Positions 22,601-28,871 of a stretch of DNA of 64,000 nucleotides are shown here, piece after piece (the first letter of the stretch is position 1; each line of letters begins with the position of its first letter). The position numbers were made by a program, and so were the translations under genes. The notes under the pieces were generated by a model. That model was not told the origin of the DNA and made no database searches. It worked only from the letters and a program-made list of their open reading frames with translations. The stretch is from Tanypteryx hageni (Eukaryota > Arthropoda > Insecta > Odonata > Petaluridae). The stretch covers positions 192,561,518-192,625,517 of the forward strand of contig CM054112.1 of NCBI GenBank assembly GCA_028673005.1. The letters are read 5' to 3'.

Positions 22601-24680
22601 ACACAAAGAGGACAAGGGAGAGTAGGGAGGTTGGATGGAGGAGACATTGACCTTATGGGAGAACTTTCCCTGAAGAGGGGAAGCATACAGCTGCAAAAAT
22701 ACAGGCATGGGGATCTAGGTTCTATGTTCCTAAAGCAGGGGTGGCCAAACCACAACTCGCAAACCTCATGTGGCCCTTTTAAGTTTCCATTCAGAGGCAT
22801 GTCAGTGTTTTTCACTACAGAACGCAATGACATAGTATGACTTGATATGTGTTGGGGATGCTTAAAGGACATGCATTATATTTGAATTGCTTTGAGTTCA
22901 GGGTATGTTTTATTGTTCATAAGTTTATAAACACAATGTGTCATGTGACTCTCGAACTTGTGTGTTTCTGAGGGTAAGTTAGTTTGGCCATCCCTGCCAT
23001 CCCCAAATGTGACATAGTCTTATTCATGATAGCATTAATATAATTCATGAAATTCCATTATAATCTATAAAGACACCAAGATCCTTTTGAACATTGGCTT
23101 TGGTTTCAGTAGTTTAAGAAGTAGATTCGGTTACCAGTTTAAACTGTTTCACTTGTTTTTTTTTATTGGAGAAAAATATTCAATCAGGCATTAATATTCA
23201 TTTGTAAGATTTAACAATTTAAATATTGCAATGGGTTTCAAATATATTGTAAGGAAAATTTAACTTAGCGGAAACTAAGCATTCAGTAAATTAAAAATTA
23301 TAAAAAGTTTCTAACATTATAGTACGTCTCAAGAAAGACTCGATCATTATGCAATCCTTTCACTAAAATATGACACTGCAAAGATTTGACCATCAAAACA
23401 GTGCTCTGTGGTAATACAATAGGTTATAAGTAGGTTTGGTAGTTTTTGACGTTTATTTTTCTTAAAAATCAACGCTTCTTTTTCCTAAAGTCAGCAACAA
23501 ATATCGCTTTATTTCAATACATTTGACTAAGTTTGGTAGTTTTTGACATTGTAAATTCGAAAACTTTTAGGAAGGTATACTGAGCCCAAAAGTCGTAACT
23601 TGTATAAAAAATAAACTGACACATGACTTTCTCCATATTTGTATGGCAAATTACATGTTGTTAGCTCTGGGATCGTTGTCAATATTTACTTCCGGTTGAC
23701 AATTAAGAAAAGAAAAAGGAGCGTTACTAAGACGTAACTAAGCATCAATTGTTAACAATAGTCTTCGGTAGGTGGCGTGGTGGTGGTAGCTAAAAATATA
23801 AGATATCTCTTAAACAATGCATTATATGGAAAAATGTATCAAACAAAGGTTGTAGAAAATGAAATTTCCTACAACTTTTATTCCAATACATTTTTACATT
23901 TATCAAATATTAAAGCAAATATTTCAAAATAATGGATGTGACGAATAAACGCCCACTTCCGGTCAACCGATTTTTACCAAAAACTAATCAGATCTTCTAA
24001 CTTTTATAAAAATGTTAAATACAAAATTTTGCATTGACCCGATTAATAGTTTTTGAGTTAGACCGCCCACAAAAATCTATCACCGACAGCCAGACACACA
24101 GACATCATCACGAAACTAGTCGGAACGTGTTCAGGGAACCTTAAAACGTATTACCGTTGAAATCGAGTTCGATTTTTTTTCATGAAAAAAATACTTTCTC
24201 ATACTACATATATGGAGAAAGTAAAAATGAAAGCATGTTTATTCTTGGGGTGGGGGATTTGCTCACCACACAACCAATGGCCGGTTAAGGAATGAAAAAT
24301 TTTACATTTGTGTTGAAGATGCTAAAATAAAATGCCAGTTTACTCTAGAAATCATTGTTATATTTTATTTATTGTTAGATATCATTTTCAGTATTGTTAA
24401 ATATTTTCCACAAGCAAAGTTCTCAAATTCATTTCGCCCTAAAAGCAATGTCATGATAACAGAATTCAAGTAATTTTTAGCTTAACTATAAATTGTATCT
24501 CAGTTGAATCTTCAAATAATTTTTACTTAAATTCTGCTGTGATTATAATGATAATCAAATTCATTTAGGTCCTTTGTATTCTGTTTTTATAATCTTCCAG
24601 GTTTTTTTAATGGAATCCTGTTTTATTTTACATGTGCAGATGGTGAACAAGGAAAATCTGGAGGAAGTGATAGTGAATAG
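319..24680 (+). CDS. Ctr9: CTR9 homologue (PAF1 complex TPR subunit), 3' half of gene, 12 exons
   Basis: CTR9 is the TPR scaffold of the nuclear PAF1 complex, which travels with RNA polymerase II and supports elongation and histone H2B/H3 modification. Twelve exons, 319-467, 8189-8305, 8434-8579, 9726-9933, 10082-10233, 10361-10468, 11657-11828, 12514-12617, 12863-13468, 15818-15865, 20069-20154 and 24640-24680, have GT..AG borders and matching phases. They total 1937 nt: a 2-nt partial codon, 644 codons and TAG. Recognisable blocks include [13 protein letters not shown] [49 protein letters not shown] and [19 protein letters not shown], all highly conserved in animal CTR9. The N-terminal half lies upstream of the window. 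The C-terminal tail is low complexity and differs from the acidic Ser/Asp-rich vertebrate tail by containing a long RS tract. Identity is confident; exact borders of the tail exons are inferred from frame and splice consensus. Confidence 0.95.
494..1077 (-). mobile_element. Deleted Tc1/mariner element (584 bp)
   Basis: Bounded by TA at 492-493 and 1078-1079. Terminal repeats are CTAGAGTGGTTAAAATTAAA on the left and CAAGAGTGGTTCAAATGAAA on the right (reverse complement). Read on the minus strand, the middle encodes the C-terminal part of a mariner-type transposase, with a stretch like [19 protein letters not shown] and [17 protein letters not shown], broken by stops. The DDE core is missing, so this is a dead internal-deletion derivative inside the first CTR9 intron of the window. 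Confidence 0.72.
1330..2020 (-). pseudogene. Degraded hAT transposase, ZMYM1/DUF4371 type, N-terminal part
   Basis: Minus-strand reading, with frame breaks, gives a possible start near 2020 ([12 protein letters not shown]), then a TTF-type zinc-finger region ([40 protein letters not shown]) and the start of the DUF4371 region ([20 protein letters not shown], then [17 protein letters not shown]). These are signature phrases of hAT transposases related to zinc-finger MYM-type protein 1. The catalytic and dimerisation parts are absent and there are several stops, so it is a relic. Its ends were not found. Confidence 0.72.
2100..2820. other. Intronic sequence, no feature recognised
   Basis: AT-rich intron between hAT relics. 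Short ORFs on both strands show no recognisable domain. Confidence 0.5.
2821..3250 (-). pseudogene. hAT (TTF-type) 3' end with dimerisation domain
   Basis: Starts at a hAT-like terminus CAGGGCCAGCCAAGTA (2821). Minus-strand translation of about 3060-3250 gives [20 protein letters not shown] and [12 protein letters not shown], the hAT C-terminal dimerisation motif ([13 protein letters not shown] in the family). The upstream half is replaced at about 3250 by a Tigger fragment. The opposite terminus is not visible. Non-functional. Confidence 0.72.
3255..4009 (+). pseudogene. Tigger/pogo transposase, C-terminal fragment and 3' terminus
   Basis: Plus-strand frames with stops and shifts give an acidic stretch [19 protein letters not shown], then [20 protein letters not shown] and [18 protein letters not shown], the classic end of Tigger transposases (repeat of ...ALxxYxxxYxEL...QTxLxxFF). 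About 230 bp later comes GAGGGTCTACTG followed by TA (4010-4011). The reverse complement, CAGTAGACCCTC, matches the Tigger-type terminus. The 5' part is missing, so it is 5'-truncated. Confidence 0.72.
5402..6262 (-). mobile_element. Nested hAT element with perfect 8-bp target duplication
   Basis: 861 bp with 14-bp perfect terminal inverted repeats CAGTGGCGGCTCGT and identical flanks TCAAGGCC at 5394-5401 and 6263-6270. The minus strand encodes a hAT dimerisation domain (5599-5871) with [20 protein letters not shown] and [17 protein letters not shown]. The catalytic part is absent, so it is a non-autonomous deletion derivative that kept the transposase 3' end. It sits inside a pogo transposase reading frame, which dates it after the pogo insertion. 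A sister copy lies at 28872. Confidence 0.92.
5599..5871 (-). pseudogene. hAT transposase C-terminal (dimerisation) fragment, 90 aa
   Basis: Open frame within the 5402-6262 element: [60 protein letters not shown], ending in an IKTRRMDF motif. This is the hAT family dimerisation region, close to the ZMYM/TTF subgroup. It still forms an uninterrupted ORF but lacks the DDE catalytic residues. Confidence 0.85.
6630..7905. repeat. Large foldback: repeated module in head-to-head orientation
   Basis: About 6985-7425 and 7440-7905 are imperfect reverse complements of each other, meeting at a tight turn near 7432 (…TTTAATTTGTAATT / AATTACAAATTAAA…). Each arm is about 440 bp and contains AGCAGGGCTACCACA, TTGGAAGGAATTGGC and AAATGAGCATGTTTAGA. 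A third, plus-oriented copy of the module lies at 6650-6840. The right arm carries a (TA)n run at about 7655-7684. No coding potential was seen. It looks like a foldback element or an inverted duplication of a MITE. Confidence 0.75.
7655..7685. repeat. (TA)n microsatellite
   Basis: About 15 TA dinucleotides within the right arm of the foldback, absent from the left arm, so it expanded after the inversion. Confidence 0.9.
7906..8188 (+). other. Intron 3' end before CTR9 TPR exon
   Basis: AT-rich, ending in a polypyrimidine run and TTTTTAG. No feature was recognised. Confidence 0.6.
8189..8305 (+). CDS. Ctr9: CTR9 exon: TPR repeat
   Basis: Exactly 39 codons, phase 0 on both sides, between TTTTTAG and GTGAAA. 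It encodes [20 protein letters not shown] followed by a helix ending KEAKMTLLK, a TPR unit that continues directly from the previous exon. Confidence 0.93.
8434..8579 (+). CDS. Ctr9: CTR9 exon: TPR repeat
   Basis: Starts after CATTGAAG and ends before GTGAGT, leaving two bases that join with the A of the next exon to make Lys. Encodes [20 protein letters not shown] and [17 protein letters not shown], typical of CTR9. The donor is at 8580; reading on through it would meet a stop at once, which supports this border. Confidence 0.93.
8765..9404. mobile_element. Tigger-type MITE (640 bp)
   Basis: TA at 8763-8764 and 9405-9406 bracket CAGTAAAACCCTGATTATCC on the left and CAGTAGAATCCTGATTATCT on the right (reverse complement), a typical Tigger/pogo terminus. 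The interior has no recognisable transposase, so it depended on a transposase encoded elsewhere. It lies in the CTR9 intron 8580-9725. Confidence 0.88.
9726..9933 (+). CDS. Ctr9: CTR9 exon: end of TPR array and start of coiled coil
   Basis: Acceptor GCATTAG, donor CAG|GTTCCA. One base completes the codon shared with the previous exon, then 69 codons. It encodes [20 protein letters not shown], the conserved [19 protein letters not shown], and a Glu/Lys/Arg-rich coiled coil that runs into the next exon. Confidence 0.93.
10082..10233 (+). CDS. Ctr9: CTR9 exon: charged coiled coil
   Basis: Acceptor TTTATAG, donor AG|GTATGA. Encodes [20 protein letters not shown] and [18 protein letters not shown]; the vertebrate protein has a similar EKTKNILMF motif here. 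It ends in a lysine-rich stretch that begins the disordered tail. Confidence 0.9.
10361..10468 (+). CDS. Ctr9: CTR9 exon: acidic then basic tail segment
   Basis: Acceptor TTGGTAG, donor GG|GTGAGT. The frame gives [20 protein letters not shown] followed by [15 protein letters not shown]. An acidic patch next to a polybasic patch matches the tail layout of CTR9 proteins. Confidence 0.85.
10469..11656 (+). other. CTR9 intron without recognised repeat
   Basis: AT-rich. Nothing supported was found beyond splice signals; the acceptor at 11655-11656 follows a GGTCATTCAG stretch. Confidence 0.55.
11657..11828 (+). CDS. Ctr9: CTR9 exon: Gly/Lys/Arg-rich basic tail
   Basis: Acceptor CATTCAG, donor AAG|GTAAAA. 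57 codons after the shared base, almost only G, K, R and E, with [19 protein letters not shown] runs. Probably disordered, with possible nucleic-acid binding (inference). The phase fits both neighbours. The purine bias makes long open frames on both strands, so the Pro-rich minus-strand ORF here is an artefact. Confidence 0.82.
11829..12513 (+). other. CTR9 intron without recognised repeat
   Basis: Very AT-rich with several TTTTATTT and TTCTAATT runs. No ORF or terminal repeat was recognised. Confidence 0.55.
12514..12617 (+). CDS. Ctr9: CTR9 exon: [16 protein letters not shown] segment
   Basis: Acceptor TAAACAG, donor CC|GTAAGT. Encodes [19 protein letters not shown] and [15 protein letters not shown], closely parallel to the vertebrate CTR9 segment with [20 protein letters not shown]. 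This is good evidence that the tail exons belong to CTR9. Confidence 0.88.
12863..13468 (+). CDS. Ctr9: CTR9 exon: long Arg-Ser (RS) repeat domain
   Basis: 606 bp between TTATTTAG and AG|GTGAGT. After [20 protein letters not shown] the exon encodes about 160 residues of RS, KS and GS dipeptides, then an [18 protein letters not shown] end. The DNA is a degenerate 6-12 bp repeat (AGATCCAGGTCT and variants), so the tract probably grew by slippage but kept its frame. RS domains are phosphorylated by SR kinases and bind splicing factors in other proteins; the same role here is inference. The minus-strand Leu/Asp ORF is the mirror image of this repeat. Confidence 0.88.
13735..14340. repeat. pogo/Tigger terminus fragments
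   Basis: At 13739 CATATTTACTCGCGTATAAG resembles the pogo-type left end seen at 4316. At 14036 CAGTATGTCCTCAGCTAACA resembles a Tigger-type terminus. No matching opposite ends were found, so these are partial relics in the CTR9 intron. Confidence 0.4.
14545..14665 (-). repeat. tRNA-like repeat flanked by short inverted repeats
   Basis: The minus strand of 14572-14643 folds as a 72-nt tRNA-like sequence. Acceptor strands TGCTAAG and CATAGCA pair at 6 of 7 positions, box A is TAGTTCAGTGG, box B is a perfect GGTTCGATTCC, and a 7-nt anticodon loop CCGGCAA would give GGC but has C instead of the invariant T33. It is flanked by GAAACGAGAAAAA and its reverse complement. A homologous unit lies at 43286-43407, so it is a repeat family of tRNA origin rather than a lone tRNA gene. 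Confidence 0.6.
14666..15817 (+). other. CTR9 intron, AT-rich
   Basis: No supported element. A possible weak ribozyme-like sequence near 14785 was judged too poor to call. The polypyrimidine run and acceptor are at about 15800-15817. Confidence 0.5.
15818..15865 (+). CDS. Ctr9: CTR9 exon: short RS micro-exon
   Basis: 48 bp between TCTTTAAG and AG|GTGTGT, encoding [15 protein letters not shown] in phase with both neighbours. It continues the RS tract after a 2.3-kb intron. It is short and low in complexity, so it could be skipped in some transcripts; skipping would keep the frame because it is 16 codons long. Confidence 0.75.
16453..16637. mobile_element. Short Tigger-like MITE (185 bp)
   Basis: TA at 16451-16452 and 16638-16639. 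Inverted ends are CAGTGAAACCTTGATATAGC and, reverse-complemented, CAGCGTAACCTTGATAGAAT. No coding sequence. It ends 25 bp before the mariner copy at 16663. Confidence 0.8.
16663..17988 (-). mobile_element. mariner-like element, nearly full length (1326 bp)
   Basis: TA at 16661-16662 and 17989-17990. Terminal repeats are CATGGTGTTCCAGTGGAATG and, from the right, CAGGGTGCACCAGTGGAATG, with a further shared TGATGGTTTTCA. The size and a minus-strand transposase across the whole interior make it a near-complete Tc1/mariner element that died by frameshift and stops. Confidence 0.9.
16810..17860 (-). pseudogene. mariner transposase, frameshifted
   Basis: Minus-strand pieces at 17636-17854, 17219-17542 and 16935-17192. 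The N-terminal helix-turn-helix region reads [20 protein letters not shown] and a [12 protein letters not shown] motif (DUF4817-like). The catalytic core keeps the first Asp in [16 protein letters not shown], the second in [12 protein letters not shown], and the third in [16 protein letters not shown]. All three catalytic Asp codons remain, but a frameshift between 17219 and 17192 and in-frame stops break the gene. The tail continues to about 16810 as [10 protein letters not shown]. Confidence 0.88.
18387..19112 (-). mobile_element. pogo-type element with N-terminal transposase ORF (726 bp)
   Basis: TA at 18385-18386 and 19113-19114. The first 23 bases, beginning CCGTATTTTCTGGTCTATAA, are identical in the two inverted ends. 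Words like GCGCGTTATCTATA recur next to both ends (four or so copies), as expected for binding sites of the encoded helix-turn-helix domain. The interior keeps only the 5' part of a transposase gene. Confidence 0.9.
18415..18864 (-). CDS. pogo/Tigger transposase N-terminal fragment, 149 aa
   Basis: Open frame [20 protein letters not shown] with a psq/CENP-B-like helix-turn-helix ([22 protein letters not shown]: [20 protein letters not shown]), then the second DNA-binding domain ([48 protein letters not shown]). The DDE catalytic domain is missing: after NN the frame runs into sequence near the terminal repeat and stops. It could still make a DNA-binding protein that recognises the element ends, but expression is unknown. 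Confidence 0.8.
   Translation of the reverse strand: MENENMRKRKSYTSQFKLEVVKFAKEKGNREAGRKFNVGESSVREWRKGELVLKKLHRIKRAMCFRKCFWPELEEELYEWVIRERAKGIRISTTRVLLQAKCIAQEMDIMGFKAYPSWGFRFMRRNNLFYFPLYNAQDVFSRFLYFLYR
19115..20068 (+). other. CTR9 intron remainder
   Basis: AT-rich, no element recognised. Acceptor AATTCCAG at 20068. Confidence 0.5.
20069..20154 (+). CDS. Ctr9: CTR9 exon: Ser-rich tail
   Basis: Acceptor AATTCCAG, donor TCTG|GTAATG. Encodes [20 protein letters not shown] followed by SPDRRGGS, resembling the Ser/Asp-rich ends of CTR9 proteins. The phase matches the final exon. Confidence 0.82.
20670..20955 (-). pseudogene. hAT 3' end with dimerisation domain, truncated
   Basis: Starts at CAGTGGCGGCTTATGACC, a variant of the terminus of the 5402 and 28872 elements. 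Minus-strand translation of about 20700-20950 gives [40 protein letters not shown] and [19 protein letters not shown], a hAT dimerisation domain different in sequence from the other copies. The 5' side is cut off next to a Penelope-like fragment. Confidence 0.75.
20960..21410 (+). pseudogene. Penelope-like element reverse transcriptase fragment
   Basis: The frame starting before 21101 (the first visible Met is internal) encodes [20 protein letters not shown], then [20 protein letters not shown], the catalytic [14 protein letters not shown] box, and [20 protein letters not shown]. This order (FxFNxxFYxQxxGTxMGxPLSP, then YVDD) is typical of Penelope-like retroelements. Upstream codons contain stops and downstream sequence is lost after [10 protein letters not shown], so the copy is dead. 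Confidence 0.85.
21411..22070. other. Unclassified repeat-like sequence after the PLE fragment
   Basis: Moderately GC-rich sequence (21410-21830) interrupts the PLE frame; it contains no recognised ORF. A 20-bp unit with AATCCAATTCATAGAGCTAT is duplicated in tandem at about 21905-21945. Confidence 0.4.
22725..22998. repeat. hAT-like MITE
   Basis: Left end CAGGGGTGGCCAAACCACAA and right end, reverse-complemented, CAGGGATGGCCAAACTAACT are inverted repeats of the hAT MITE type. No perfect 8-bp duplication is visible at the flanks. Not coding. Confidence 0.65.
23425..23575 (-). repeat. Partial copy of the 40.6-41.9 kb TIR element
   Basis: The reverse complement contains TTAAGAAAAATAAACGTC and ACTACCAAACCTACTTAT in the same order as 41500-41820. 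It is a fragment of that family inside the last large CTR9 intron. Confidence 0.7.
23580..24240. repeat. Interspersed repeat ending in an ACTTTCTC hairpin
   Basis: Ends in ACTTTCTCATACTACATA followed by TATGGAGAAAGT, a short perfect hairpin; ACTTTCTCCATATTTGTA near 23628 is a related word. The body includes a CAGACACACAGACATCATCA stretch common in interspersed repeats. No ORF was recognised. The class is unknown. Confidence 0.45.
24640..24680 (+). CDS. Ctr9: CTR9 terminal exon and stop codon
   Basis: Acceptor ATGTGCAG, then a frame giving [13 protein letters not shown] and TAG at 24678-24680. A Gly/Ser/Asp/Glu ending fits CTR9 C-termini. Total coding length is then consistent in phase across all twelve exons. 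Confidence 0.82.
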
Positions 24681-25760
24681 ATTGAAGATAGTGTATGTTA
24701 TTATAACATGCAGTATTATTTGTGTCAGCATTTTGGAAATGGGGTTGAACAGCATAGTGATACTTAACTCTCTCATGTTCAATTTGAATGAGACGGTAAC
24801 ACGTGATCAATTGGTACAATTATATTTTGTATCGAAAGAAATTTACTTTGGGTACCCTGTACCTTTAATGAATTTCCATGTAAATGAAAACTTGAAATTA
24901 TTTGCAGATTGGTTGTAATGTTTTTATGGTTTTGAGATAGTTACATTGTGTTGTTTGTAAATTTACTTCTTGCACTTCACTTCACTTTTCATTTAATTTC
25001 CCATCAATGTAGGCATATGAACAAGTACAAATTAATTGTCCATTTTGCTTAAAAGTTTTATTTGCAATAAGACAATTTGCTGCTTAGTCAGTAAAAAAAG
25101 GAGTTACTTGTAAATAGTCAACTTTTATTGAATAGTGTCTATAGTTTCTTTTCTTACATCTGGATATGATTTATATTTGATATTAATGACATTATACTTT
25201 TGGAAGTTGCATTCACTGGAAAAAGTAACGATGAAGCCCCTGTAATTTGTTGTTTACTTTTAGATCAGCATACTCTTTAAAATTTGTTGAAAAAAATAAC
25301 CAATTCTGCTTATTGGAAAGGATGATTTAATGCAAGGAAGATATTCATGAACAAGTAGAGGGCAGCTTCATGGTCACATGAATCAATAATTTGCTGACAC
25401 ATTTTAAGCTTATCACTTCAGAAAATAGGCACTTGGCACTTTGCCCCAATCTAACTTGAGACTGTAACTTTATAATTCTGGTTATTTTTATAATACACCC
25501 ATTGAAAGTGTCAATTTATTGGCCTGTGACTTTTGTACCATTCAAATATACCAAGAATGTAATTACAAAATATGCCAGCTAGTGTTTTCTGTTTCCTTTT
25601 GATTTACGATCAAACTTCATGGTTTATATTATAAAGATATCTGATGTTCCTATCAGAAAAAATATCAGATATTCCCTGAATGAGTTATGTTGCATTATTA
25701 ATTTCAAATGCTTAATTGTTCAGATATTTCTAAATAAATATTATTTTAAGAAAAAGGCCA
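24681..25760 (+). other. Ctr9: Probable CTR9 3' UTR
   Basis: AT-rich sequence after the stop, with no transposon signature seen. A canonical AATAAA at 25733-25738 sits just upstream of an A/T-rich stretch and is a plausible poly(A) signal, giving a 3' UTR of about 1.07 kb. Earlier weaker signals also exist (AATAAG near 25068), so the true end is uncertain. Confidence 0.45.
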
Positions 25761-26094
25761 TTTTTGACTAAACATAATGTTGTCATTTATTTATTCTATT
25801 ATTAATGAAACTTAAGTCAAATGGTTTATCTTGTGGTGCTTAATGTGATTGAAAAATTTATAAAGCAGCTTTTTATGGTTGAAGTTTTACTAGTAGAAGA
25901 TTTTAATTATGTAGTTGGGACAATATTAGTTATTTTATATGGCTATACAAAGCACTTATGACCAAAAGGAGATAGAATCCTCCATCACTCAAAATACTAT
26001 TAACAAGCCTGACTGATAGTGAATAACTACAAAACTGCCTGAACATTATTTCCTTATAATTGTAGCTGTTTCTGGTAACCAGTACCATAACTAG

Positions 26095-26165
26095 GGCAGG
26101 GCAAGTGTGGCACCTACTCCAGGTGCAATTAAGTAAGGGATTAAAAAATTGTTGATGGCAGTAAC
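26095..26165. repeat. hAT-like terminus fragment
   Basis: CATAACTAGGGCAGGGCAAG resembles hAT ends; a related inverted word CACCTTCGCCATACCCTAGT occurs at about 22287-22308. A partial element only. Confidence 0.35.
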
Positions 26166-26171
26166 TAAATA

Positions 26172-26910
26172 CCATATTTACCTGAATCCAAGAGGTTTAT
26201 TACAAATTTCAGCTTGCGAAAATTGAGGGTTGTCTTTAACTCGAGAATGAAGTTGTATACCATCAATACATTGAGGTCAATTCATCGCGCTTCAATTCGT
26301 CACAAAACTCGTCGCATGGCAGTACGTCACACAACAAACTCATCGGGCATCAATTCATCGATCAACAAATTCATCACCAGACATTCGTTGCGAGTCAAAT
26401 TGGAAGGCATGACACCATGACTGGTGTACGGCAAAGGGGGCAGGAAGCAATGAACTGACACACAATGACTTTGTCATACCATGTATTGACACGACGAACT
26501 GCAACAAATTGACATACAACTAACTGACCATGACGAGCTGTAGAACCGTAGGAGGTATAGTAATGCATTTAATTGATGTTTTTGTAAAAGAAATGTAACA
26601 AGAAAATTGTTGTATCGACTAAAAATTTTCTATATTAATTTATTAAAAGTTAATGTTAAAAATTCTATTTTTTCTCAAAAATTTGTGACAAGCCATTTGA
26701 ATTAATGAACTACCGTACCGAATCCAAAACGTTTTGTCCAAATTTCGGCTTGCGAAAATAGGGGGTTTTGTTAAATTCGAGTACAAAGTCATATGCCCGC
26801 GTCTAAAGCGAGAGCTTTCCACTGACATGACTGACATAGAGTTTACCGAGCAGCATATAGTTTTTTGTCGAACTCGTCATTCAACCTACTGCAGTGTTGC
26901 CACATTGCAT
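26172..26910 (+). mobile_element. pogo-type ends (two) with an internal insertion
   Basis: The left end CCATATTTACCTGAATCC at 26172 and CCGTACCGAATCCAAAAC at 26714, both followed by TTTCAGCTTGCGAAAA-like sequence, match the pogo element at 4316. In the first copy, alignment to 4316 is broken at about 26262-26555 by a block of short words (CAATTCATCG, ACTCATCGGG, GACACGACGAACTG) with TATACC-like ends. No intact transposase. Confidence 0.55.
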
Positions 26911-27322
26911 AAATTTTAATCGCGTTTTATGCGAAAACAAAGCGTCGGTCGAAATATTATCAAAGAACATTTTCTTCTCAATTTTTTACAAGGAATCGTG
27001 TGGTGCTGTCCGTGTGTTTGAATTTTCTTCCACCCTGTATGCGAAAACGTGTTCACCGACCACGCGTAAATTGAGGAATACCTATATTCACAACCGGAAG
27101 TAGGGATACATGAGAAAAAATACGGAAATCTGCTGAACTGGCAACGCTGATAGGGGCATTCTTCACAAAATTTAACCAATACTGAAGATCAGCAGAGTTT
27201 GAACTTTTGAGCACCAAAATTCCGAACATTCTCGAAATTTTAGAAATTCCAGCCGGACGATCCATCGAACGCCAAAAATGAGGACGTATGGCAGTCCTAG
27301 GCATATAAGAATTGTTTAGCGT
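26911..27322. other. Intergenic sequence, no feature recognised
   Basis: Small ORFs on both strands show no recognised motif. Slightly more GC-rich than surroundings. Confidence 0.4.
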
Positions 27323-27325
27323 AAT

Positions 27326-28255
27326 GGGTCGAGTGAATAAAAACTAAGCAAATGCTTAAAGCATTAAGCATAAGCATTTGCTAAAAGCATAAGCAAATGC
27401 TAAAAGCATTTGCTTCATATTGAGTGAATAAAAGTTTGCTTTTGCTTATAAGCATTTGCTACTCAGTTTTAAGCAAATGCTTAAATTTTACGGAAGAAAG
27501 CTCTTTGCAACTCTTCCTTCACTTGTTTTTGTTTACATTTAAAGTTTTACATAGTTGAATTTCAAAGTAAAAACATAAATATATTGGGTAATATTTTTTA
27601 AAAAGTAAATTATTAATTTCTTAAAACTATTTCTTTTATATCTGAATTCGATAATATCACAAATCATGGGTGTATTTTTATTCAATTAGTTATAGTAATT
27701 TTATCCAGTCATTTGCCTTTATAGTGATTTTGGACGCCACAAATATTTCTATCTTACATCACTTAAGTACCTTAAAAATATTTCTATCTTCTGTTTGGAA
27801 GACAGTACCCCGCCACGTCTCTCTTGATATTCTCCGAGTAACAGATTTGAAATATAGGTACTTAACATTTTCTTCAGAGAAACGAGATAAATTTTTATAA
27901 CCGTTGGTTGTTGAAACTTTTCTCGTATTTTTTAACTTTTAGTGTCACCATAAAATACCATATTTATATTTAGGATCAATTATCATGAAAATAGAGTACC
28001 TGGAAATATTTTAGCAAACCCTTTACCTCACTTAAAAAAGTTGAAGCATATGCTTAAAGCATTAAGCAAAAGCTCGGTTTTATTCACACAATTTTAAGCA
28101 AATGCTTAAGAAAATTCCTAAAAATAAGCAAATGCTTATTCTTTCTAGCAAAAGCAAATGCTATTTTTTTTTATTCACCCCAAATTAAGCATTTGCTTAA
28201 AAAGTGAGGGAAATCTTAAGCATAAGCATTTGCTTATTTTTTATTCACTCGACCC
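27326..28255. mobile_element. 930-bp TIR element filled with AAGCAAATGCTT words
   Basis: Inverted ends GGGTCGAGTGAATAAAA, continuing into TAAGCAAATGCTT, with AAT on both sides (27323-27325, 28256-28258), a likely 3-bp target duplication. About 170 bp at the left end and 240 bp at the right end contain more than a dozen copies of AAGCAAATGCTTA or its variants in both orientations, many palindromic. The middle (27500-28010) is AT-rich without a recognised ORF. GG ends and a 3-bp duplication suggest PIF/Harbinger-like mobilisation, but the usual TWA target is not met, so the superfamily is open. Confidence 0.8.
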
Positions 28256-28439
28256 AATGTATTTCTTTGTCATACAATTTCTATTCGCCCAAAACTATTT
28301 TTACTCTTTGGAACATTCAATTATGTGAATTTTATATTTATTGTTTACTTTTTAGTGCATACAAAAGTTGGTTTCGTTAATTTTGTATTTCAATTTTATT
28401 TTAACTTAATACTTAATTCACACAACCCTCATTATTGAC

Positions 28440-28794
28440 GGGCAATTACGCTAGTCATTTTATAATATTTTAAACAGTGCTTCAAGATATTGGCGTTGGT
28501 GTCGCCTCAATTGATTTTCGGCGGGGGAATCAGTTTGTATTGTGACTTTCGCCAGACCGGTTCGTGCTATTGCGACTACTTGAATTCCGATGGATCTCAG
28601 CGGTAAATACCAATGTTTCGCCTTTATTTTTAAATTTGTATTTATAATATAACAAGAGTTGTTTTGAGTTGCATAAATTATCACTATTTTGGCGATGGAT
28701 TGCGTTTTTGTTGATGGAGAAACATTTCTGATGGATCATTTGCATATCGTGAAACTTACATCAAATGAATGCAAATCACTCTTTTGTTTAAGGT
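28440..28794 (+). other. Candidate promoter/5' exon region
   Basis: A GC-richer stretch (28490-28610) ends in ATGGATCTCAGCG|GTAAAT. Farther on, an ATG at about 28695 opens a 33-codon frame (MDCVFVDGETFLMDHLHIVK, then LTSNECKSLFC) that ends exactly at a consensus donor AAG|GTAAGC (near 28794). This could be the first coding exon of an unknown gene downstream of CTR9 or part of a transposon. No homology was recognised and no second exon was found. Confidence 0.25.
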
Positions 28795-28871
28795 AAGCGG
28801 TCTTTGGCTAAATGTGCTAAATTTCAAAGTTTGTATCGTTTTCGCCATTACTAATAAACTCGAAGTAAGAC

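Noticed and set aside
24574..24918. 114-codon ORF over the last CTR9 exon
   Set aside because: Reads the terminal exon in the wrong frame across the splice site.
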